Part shown: in pieces, positions 59,488 to 64,000 of the stretch
Position numbering within the stretch: the stretch's first letter is position 1
Layout of the letters: each line of letters starts with the position of its first letter
Source: Nocardia thailandica NBRC 100428
GTDB taxonomy: Bacteria; Actinomycetota; Actinomycetes; Mycobacteriales; Mycobacteriaceae
Reading direction: 5' to 3'
DNA: 64,000 nt
NCBI RefSeq assembly: GCF_000308795.1
Contig: NZ_BAGK01000214.1
Coordinates: 32,923 to 96,922, forward strand
Translations under genes and position numbers: made by a program
Notes under the pieces: generated by a model
Told to the model about the DNA's origin: nothing
The model's input: the letters and a program-made list of their open reading frames with translations, nothing else
Database searches by the model: none

Positions 59488-60325
59488 ACACCGCCGGGTC
59501 GGGACCGACCCGGGTGCCCGCGTCGAGGCGGCTGATCGCCTCGACCTGATCGGCGGACAGCTCGAACCCGAACACGTCGAAGTTCTCCGCGATACGCGAG
59601 GGCGTCACCGACTTGGGGATCACGATGTTGCCCAGCTGCAGATGCCAGCGGATGACCACCTGCGCGGGCGTGCGATCGAGTTCCTTGGCGATCGTGACGA
59701 CCGTGGCGTTGTCCAGCGCGGCGCCCTGGCCGAGCGGGCTCCACGCCTCGGTGGCGATGGCGTGCGCGGCGTCGTAGTCGCGCAGCCGCTGCTGGGTGAG
59801 GGTCGGGTGCAGCTCGATCTGGTTCACCGTCGGGATCTCCCCCGCCTGCGAGATGAGCAGCTCGAGATCCTCGACCCGGAAGTTCGAGACGCCGAGCGAA
59901 CGGATCCGGCCCTGCTCCTTCAGCCGCTGGAACGCCCGGTAGGTGTCGACGAAACGCCCGGCCGACGGCACCGGCCAGTGGATCAGGTACAGGTCGAGGT
60001 AGTCCAGGCCCAGCTTGCGCATGCTCTCGTCGAAGGCGCGCAGGGTGCTGTCGTAGCCCTGGTCGGCGTTCCATAGCTTGGTGGTCACGAAGACCTCGTC
60101 CCGGGGGATCCCCGACTCGCGCAGGGCCCGCCCGACCCCCTCCTCGTTGCCGTAGACGGCGGCGGTGTCGATGCTGCGGTAGCCGACGCGCAGCGCCTCG
60201 GCGACCACGGCCGTCACCTCCGCCTCCGGCACCTGGAAGACACCGAAGCCGAGCTGCGGGATCACGTGACCGTCGTTGAGCACGATCGTGGGGACAGGGC
60301 TGCCCTGGCTGCGGAAGGTCGTCAC
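59468..60325 (-). CDS. Aldo/keto reductase
   Basis: A 285-residue TIM-barrel reductase of the AKR5-like group. The catalytic tetrad is visible: Asp in YRSIDTA, Tyr in VYGNEEG, Lys in VTTKLW and His in LYLIHWP. The NADPH phosphate-binding end IPKSVTPSRIAENF is near 240. It reduces small aldehydes and ketones with NADPH. The frame is open far upstream in antisense to other sequence, so I chose the GTG giving VTTFRSQGSPVPT. Confidence 0.87.
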   Translation of the reverse strand: MTTFRSQGSPVPTIVLNDGHVIPQLGFGVFQVPEAEVTAVVAEALRVGYRSIDTAAVYGNEEGVGRALRESGIPRDEVFVTTKLWNADQGYDSTLRAFDESMRKLGLDYLDLYLIHWPVPSAGRFVDTYRAFQRLKEQGRIRSLGVSNFRVEDLELLISQAGEIPTVNQIELHPTLTQQRLRDYDAAHAIATEAWSPLGQGAALDNATVVTIAKELDRTPAQVVIRWHLQLGNIVIPKSVTPSRIAENFDVFGFELSADQVEAISRLDAGTRVGPDPAVFSAGLG

Positions 60326-60416
60326 AGACTCGACGGTAGGAGCGGTTTTCCCACCCGTCAACGACAGGCGCTGGTGTGTTGGGGGGCGGCCGCGCGGGCC
60401 CGGCGGCGGGCGGGGG

Positions 60417-61925
60417 TCAGTTCGGGAGGCCGAGCCGCCGGTACCGCCGGTGCCTGGCGGCGCGGAGGTCCGCCGCGGGGAGCCCGCGCAGGTGACGCAG
60501 CTCGGCGGCCACCGCGAGGACGACGCGGCGGGCGAAGGCGACGGGTTCGTCGGCGGCGTCGGGGTATTCGCCGACGATCGCGTCGACGATGCCGTCGGCG
60601 AGCAGGTCGGCGGCCCGGATGCCCTGGGCGGCGGCGATTTCCGCCGCGTGGCGGGTGTCGCGGTACACGATGGCGCTCGCGCCCTCGGGCGGGAGCGGCG
60701 CCAGCCAGCCGTGACGGGCGGCCAGCACGCGGTCGGCCGGGAGCAGGGCCAGCGCGCCGCCGCCGGTCCCCTGACCGAGCAGCACCGAGACGGTCGGCGT
60801 GTCGAGGGTGACGAGATCGGCCAGGCAGCGGGCGATCTCGGGCGCGAGCCCGCGCTCCTCGGCCTCCTTCGACAGCGCCGCACCGACGGTGTCGATGACG
60901 AGCACGAGGGGCAGGCGCAGCTCTTCGGCCAGCGCCATGGCCCGGCGGGCCTCGCGCAGCGCGGCGGGGCCGAGGGTGTTCTCGCCCTCCTGGCCCGAAC
61001 GGTCGTGCCCGAACACCACACACGGCTCCCCGGCGAGCCGGGCGAGGGCGTGCACCACCGTGCGGTCGGCCTCGCCCTGGCCGGTGCCCGAGAGCGGAAC
61101 CCGTTGCGTCGCATGGCGGAGCAGGTCGCGGATGCCGGGCCTGCCCGGCCTGCGCGAACTCAGCACCGCGTCCCACGCCTGCGCCGACGACGGCTCCGCG
61201 CCCGGATTGCGCACGGGCGCGGCCCAACCGGGCTCGGCGGACAACGCGCGGACCTCCCCCGAAGCGACGCTGAGGGCGCGGTGGGCGATGCGGCGGAAGA
61301 TCTCGATCCCGACGACGCCGTCGATCACGCCGTTGCGATACAGGTTCTCCGCGGTCTGCACGCCGGGCGGGAACTCGCGGCCGTAGAGCGCCTCGTACAC
61401 GCGCGGGCCGAGGAACCCGATCAGCGCGCCGGGCGCGGCGAAGGTGATGTGTCCCAGCGAACCCCAGGACGCGAAGACGCCACCCATCGTGGGATCGCGC
61501 AGGTAGACCAGGTACGGATGACCGGCCGCCTTGTGCGCGGCGACCGCGCCTGCGATCTTGACCATCTGCACGAAGGCGAGCGTGCCCTCCTGCATCCGGG
61601 TGCCGCCGGAGGTCGGCGAGGCGATCAGCGGAAGCCCCTCGGCGGTGGCGCGTTCCACCGCGGCGACGATCCGCTCGGCGGCGGCGACGCCGATCGAGCC
61701 GGCCAGGAAGGCGAATTCGCACGCGATGACGGCCACCGGCCGCCCGCGCAGCAGTCCCCCACCGGTGAGCACCGACTCGTCGGTGCCCGACTGCTGCGCG
61801 GCGGCGCGTAGCTCTCGGCGGTAGCCCGGAGACACGGTCGTCGTCTCGATCGGCGGCCGATCCCAGCTCACGAAGGAGCCCGGATCCAGCAAGCCGTCGA
61901 GAAATTCCCGTGCCGAGTACCTCAT
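60417..61925 (-). CDS. accD3: Acyl-CoA carboxylase carboxyltransferase, AccD3-like
   Basis: A 502-residue fused beta/alpha carboxyltransferase. The N-terminal half has the oxyanion-hole segment SPTSGGTRMQEGTLAF near 104; the C-terminal half has LLGQGTGGGALALLPADRVL near 385 and a catalytic-type IVDAIVGE near 450. No zinc finger is seen. It transfers carboxyl from biotin to acetyl- or acyl-CoA. Length and neighbourhood (echA6 and the MBL gene a few kb away) match M. tuberculosis AccD3 (Rv0904c). It lies 4 bp after a 17-codon mini-ORF that in turn follows the conservon GTPase gene. Confidence 0.85.
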   Translation of the reverse strand: MRYSAREFLDGLLDPGSFVSWDRPPIETTTVSPGYRRELRAAAQQSGTDESVLTGGGLLRGRPVAVIACEFAFLAGSIGVAAAERIVAAVERATAEGLPLIASPTSGGTRMQEGTLAFVQMVKIAGAVAAHKAAGHPYLVYLRDPTMGGVFASWGSLGHITFAAPGALIGFLGPRVYEALYGREFPPGVQTAENLYRNGVIDGVVGIEIFRRIAHRALSVASGEVRALSAEPGWAAPVRNPGAEPSSAQAWDAVLSSRRPGRPGIRDLLRHATQRVPLSGTGQGEADRTVVHALARLAGEPCVVFGHDRSGQEGENTLGPAALREARRAMALAEELRLPLVLVIDTVGAALSKEAEERGLAPEIARCLADLVTLDTPTVSVLLGQGTGGGALALLPADRVLAARHGWLAPLPPEGASAIVYRDTRHAAEIAAAQGIRAADLLADGIVDAIVGEYPDAADEPVAFARRVVLAVAAELRHLRGLPAADLRAARHRRYRRLGLPN

Positions 61926-61929
61926 CGGG

Positions 61930-61983
61930 TCAGCCGAGCGCCGGAGCGCCCGAGACGCGGACCCTGGTGTCGAGGTCGGCCAT
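61930..61983 (-). CDS. 17-codon mini-ORF between conservon GTPase and accD3
   Basis: ATG at 61983 encodes MADLDTRVRVSGAPALG and stops at 61930. It begins 3 bases after the GTPase stop and ends 4 bases before the accD3 ATG, so all three frames are packed as if translationally coupled. It may be a leader peptide or a remnant. It is too short to judge by codon bias. Confidence 0.35.
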   Translation of the reverse strand: MADLDTRVRVSGAPALG

Positions 61984-61986
61984 GTG

Positions 61987-62589
61987 TCAGTAGCCCTGCA
62001 TGACCTTGCGCAGGGCGTACTCGGTCAGCGACACCAGCGCCTGCTTGGCGGGCTCGCGGCGCCGCGCGTCGATCGACATGATCGGCACGTCGGCCGGCAC
62101 CGCGAGTGCCTGGCGGATGTCTTCCAGTGGGTACTTCGGCGCGTCGTCGAACTCGTTGAGCGCCACCAGGAACGGCAGGCCACGAGCCTCGAAGTAGTCG
62201 ACCGCCGCGAAGCTGTCCTCCAGCCTGCGGGTGTCGACCAGCACCACGGCGCCGATGGCGCCGCGGATGAGGTCGTCCCACATGAACCAGAACCGGTACT
62301 GGCCCGGTGTACCGAACAGGTACAGGACGAGGTCGTCGGCGAGGCTGATCCGGCCGAAGTCCATGGCCACGGTGGTCGTGGACTTCATCGGAATGCCGGT
62401 CAGGTTGTCGATGCCGGCACTCGCGTTGGTGACCAGCGCCTCGGTGCGCAGCGGAACGATCTCCGACACTGCACCGACCAACGTGGTCTTACCGACACCG
62501 AAGCCACCGGCGACAACGATCTTCGCCGAAGTCGGCTTGCTCGTGCGGGTGTCGACCTGCGCCGTCGAATCAAATACGCCGGAGTCCAC
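61987..62589 (-). CDS. Conservon GTP/ATP-binding protein (CvnD-like)
   Basis: A 200-residue small GTPase-like protein. The P-loop is GGFGVGKTTLVGAVSE near residue 29, a switch region TTTVAMDFGRI near 71, the DxxG-like LYLFGTPGQYRF near 88, and the base-binding ALNEFDD near 144. In Streptomyces conservons this protein works with a histidine-kinase-like sensor, a roadblock protein and a DUF742 protein as a membrane-associated G-protein-like switch. It overlaps the DUF742 gene by 20 bp. Confidence 0.9.
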   Translation of the reverse strand: MDSGVFDSTAQVDTRTSKPTSAKIVVAGGFGVGKTTLVGAVSEIVPLRTEALVTNASAGIDNLTGIPMKSTTTVAMDFGRISLADDLVLYLFGTPGQYRFWFMWDDLIRGAIGAVVLVDTRRLEDSFAAVDYFEARGLPFLVALNEFDDAPKYPLEDIRQALAVPADVPIMSIDARRREPAKQALVSLTEYALRKVMQGY

Positions 62590-62944
62590 TGAGAACCCTT
62601 TCGATCAGCTCGCGACGTTCATCGTCGCTGGAATCGTCTTTCAAAGTCGCCGAAACCCGGACATGGCCGGCTTCGATCAGGTCTGCCACGAGTACCCGCG
62701 CCACTCCGATCGGAATGGTCAACCGCGCGGCGACTTCGGCGACGGACGGCGATTCTCTGCACAACTCCACGATGGACGTTTCGAGGTTGGTCAGTTCCGA
62801 CTGCCGCTCATTGGCGACCGGATGCGATGCGACGAGCGCCTCCAACGCCAACTCGACCGCCGGCCTGGTGCGGCCGGCAGTCAAGGAGTACGGGCGGACG
62901 AGACTGGGCTCGGCGCTCCCCATGCGGTGATCGTCTATGTCCAT
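62570..62944 (-). CDS. DUF742 protein (CvnC-like)
   Basis: A 124-residue protein with the DUF742 pattern: RPYSLTAGRTRP near the N terminus, LCRESPSVAEVAARLTIPIGVARVLVADLIEAG in a helix-turn-helix-like middle, and LIERVLSGLRRI at the end. It links the roadblock protein and the GTPase in conservons, probably as an adaptor. The frame is open upstream; I use the ATG 8 bp after the roadblock stop (MDIDDHRMG). Confidence 0.9.
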   Translation of the reverse strand: MDIDDHRMGSAEPSLVRPYSLTAGRTRPAVELALEALVASHPVANERQSELTNLETSIVELCRESPSVAEVAARLTIPIGVARVLVADLIEAGHVRVSATLKDDSSDDERRELIERVLSGLRRI

Positions 62945-62951
62945 CCCACCA

Positions 62952-63365
62952 TCAGGAACCCATCGTGACGCGTGGCGTGGCCTGCACCGTCTGGCCCACC
63001 CGCTCGACCAACAAAGCCATCTCGTAGCCGACCTGACCGATATCACACGAGGTGTTGGTCAGCACCGCCAGATACGAGCCGTCACCGACTGCCATGAGCA
63101 GTAGGTAACCGTGTTCCATCTCCACGACGGACTGCAGGACGGTGCCACCCTCGAAGAGGTTCGAGACACCGACCGACAGACTCGCCAGACCCGCCGTGAC
63201 GGCCGAGAGCTGCTCGGCGCGGTCGACGGGAAGCTGGGCACTCGCGGCCATCAACAGGCCGTCAGCCGAGACAAGGACGGCATGGGCTACGCCAGGAACC
63301 TCGTTGGCGAAGTTCGAAACCAGCCAATCCAGCTGACGGTTCGTACCACCTAGATCGGGGTTCAT
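62952..63365 (-). CDS. Roadblock/LC7 domain protein (CvnB-like)
   Basis: A 137-residue roadblock-fold protein: LDWLVSNFANEVPGVAHAVLVSADGLLMA at the N terminus and VGYEMALLVERVGQTV at the C terminus. Roadblock proteins act as GTPase-activating or scaffold subunits for the partner GTPase. Its ATG overlaps the kinase stop by 4 bp (ATGA). Confidence 0.92.
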   Translation of the reverse strand: MNPDLGGTNRQLDWLVSNFANEVPGVAHAVLVSADGLLMAASAQLPVDRAEQLSAVTAGLASLSVGVSNLFEGGTVLQSVVEMEHGYLLLMAVGDGSYLAVLTNTSCDIGQVGYEMALLVERVGQTVQATPRVTMGS

Positions 63366-64000
63366 CGGTCTCCTTTATCTCCGGTTAGGTTCATGTCCTT
63401 CATTGCGCGGCCATCCCGGACGCCCTGCTGGTGACGGCTCAGGGACTTCCTGATCGTCTCCGGATCACGCGCAGCCGAGGGTCGCTCGGCGGCGGCGTTC
63501 ACCGCACCAGGCACGAGCCTCCCGCCTGGATTGCGCTGAGGCAAGCCCGCGGCGGTACGAACCTCCGGCTTGGCCTCGCTCGCCCGGCGAGCCGCCTGCC
63601 ATCCTTCGTCGCCGGGGGCTTCGAAGGCCGCGGCTGTCTGAGACCGATCGGAGTTCGGATCCGACAGCCACGCCGACATCATCTCCGCGAAGATGGGCGT
63701 GCCGCCGATCACCGAATCACCTTCGGGCGCAGGCTGCAACCTGGTCTGGAAGAACGACGCCGCCTTGGCCGGGTTGGACCGGTAGCTGTGGCGCCCCGGA
63801 TCGCGTCCGGCCGGAGTGGCGTTGTCCGGCCCCGCAGGGCCCCGATCCCGTTGCGGCAGAGCGACTCCGGGCCCGGCTTGCGCCTGCGGTACCACACTAG
63901 CGCCGGGATCGCGTTGCGGCAGGCCATTCGGGCCGACCGGGCGCGGGGGCTCGCCGCCCGGCAGCGGACGGCCGGGGGCGGCGGGGCGCTGCGGCAGGCC
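63362..64000 (-). CDS. Conservon sensor kinase, C-terminal disordered tail (gene continues beyond the window)
   Basis: The visible 212 residues contain no catalytic domain. They form a low-complexity tail rich in Pro, Gly, Gln and Arg with recurring GLPQR-type units, ending RKSLSRHQQGVRDGRAMKDM and GDKGDR. Such tails follow the HATPase domain in nitrate-sensor-type histidine kinases that head conservons (CvnA). Identity rests mainly on operon position: it overlaps the roadblock gene by 4 bp and is the first gene of the cluster. Confidence 0.75.
   Translation of the reverse strand, partial: GLPQRPAAPGRPLPGGEPPRPVGPNGLPQRDPGASVVPQAQAGPGVALPQRDRGPAGPDNATPAGRDPGRHSYRSNPAKAASFFQTRLQPAPEGDSVIGGTPIFAEMMSAWLSDPNSDRSQTAAAFEAPGDEGWQAARRASEAKPEVRTAAGLPQRNPGGRLVPGAVNAAAERPSAARDPETIRKSLSRHQQGVRDGRAMKDMNLTGDKGDR

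Overview
The window is very GC-rich actinobacterial DNA, most likely from Nocardia or a close mycolic-acid-producing relative. This rests on gene content: a roadblock/DUF742/GTPase 'conservon', a Pol-PE-Lig type LigD, and an accD3 - echA6 - metallo-beta-lactamase - small MT0933-like protein neighbourhood resembling Mycobacterium tuberculosis Rv0904c-Rv0909. The assignment comes from recognised protein families, not from a database search.

Layout. (1) 1-10742, minus strand: two consecutive NRPS genes. The first reads A-PCP-E-C-(half C)-A(Thr-like)-PCP-C-A*, where A* is a truncated adenylation domain. The second starts with an intact A domain and leaves the window on the left. (2) 10.9-18.4 kb: ordinary chromosome with an M23 endopeptidase, a nitronate monooxygenase, a small conserved protein, an acyl-CoA ligase, a TetR/acyl-CoA dehydrogenase divergent pair and a membrane protein. 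The 13.55-13.90 kb gap holds two inverted copies of a structured repeat whose stems co-vary. (3) 18.5-28.9 kb: an integrative element of about 10.3 kb in the 3' end of a tRNA-Arg(CCT) gene. attL and attR can be read directly, and the two attP arms are a perfect 21-bp inverted repeat. It carries a large serine recombinase, a small gene split by an IS5-type insertion sequence, and lipid cargo: a PucR-type regulator, FadD, an alpha/beta hydrolase, a MarR regulator and a DHA2 exporter. An att-like relic at 22.5 kb suggests it is composite. (4) 28.9-30.3 kb: an AbiE type IV toxin-antitoxin pair directly outside attR, with a clear operator. (5) 30.3-42.3 kb: many small regulator/effector pairs (DinB, ECF41-type sigma factor with an FAD oxidoreductase, MarR/SnoaL, DUF418/TetR, acetyltransferase, AraC, DHFR-like, MFS, MerR), several with visible operators. 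(6) 42.4-46.7 kb: alkyl sulfatase, SulP sulfate permease and a GAP-family membrane protein. (7) 46.8-52.4 kb: a class III adenylate cyclase, a pseudouridine synthase, an Rv0805-like phosphodiesterase and an ECF transporter module. (8) 52.6-64 kb: a secreted protein, LigD between two paralogous antitoxin-like proteins, an Rv0906-like MBL protein, EchA6, an FAD oxidoreductase, an aldo/keto reductase, AccD3 and the conservon operon running off the right edge.

The strongest observations are the reconstructable serine-recombinase element with its att sites, the gene that becomes a single 215-codon reading frame when the IS is removed, the co-varying inverted hairpin pair at 13.6/13.8 kb, and the split NRPS module with a decayed A domain.
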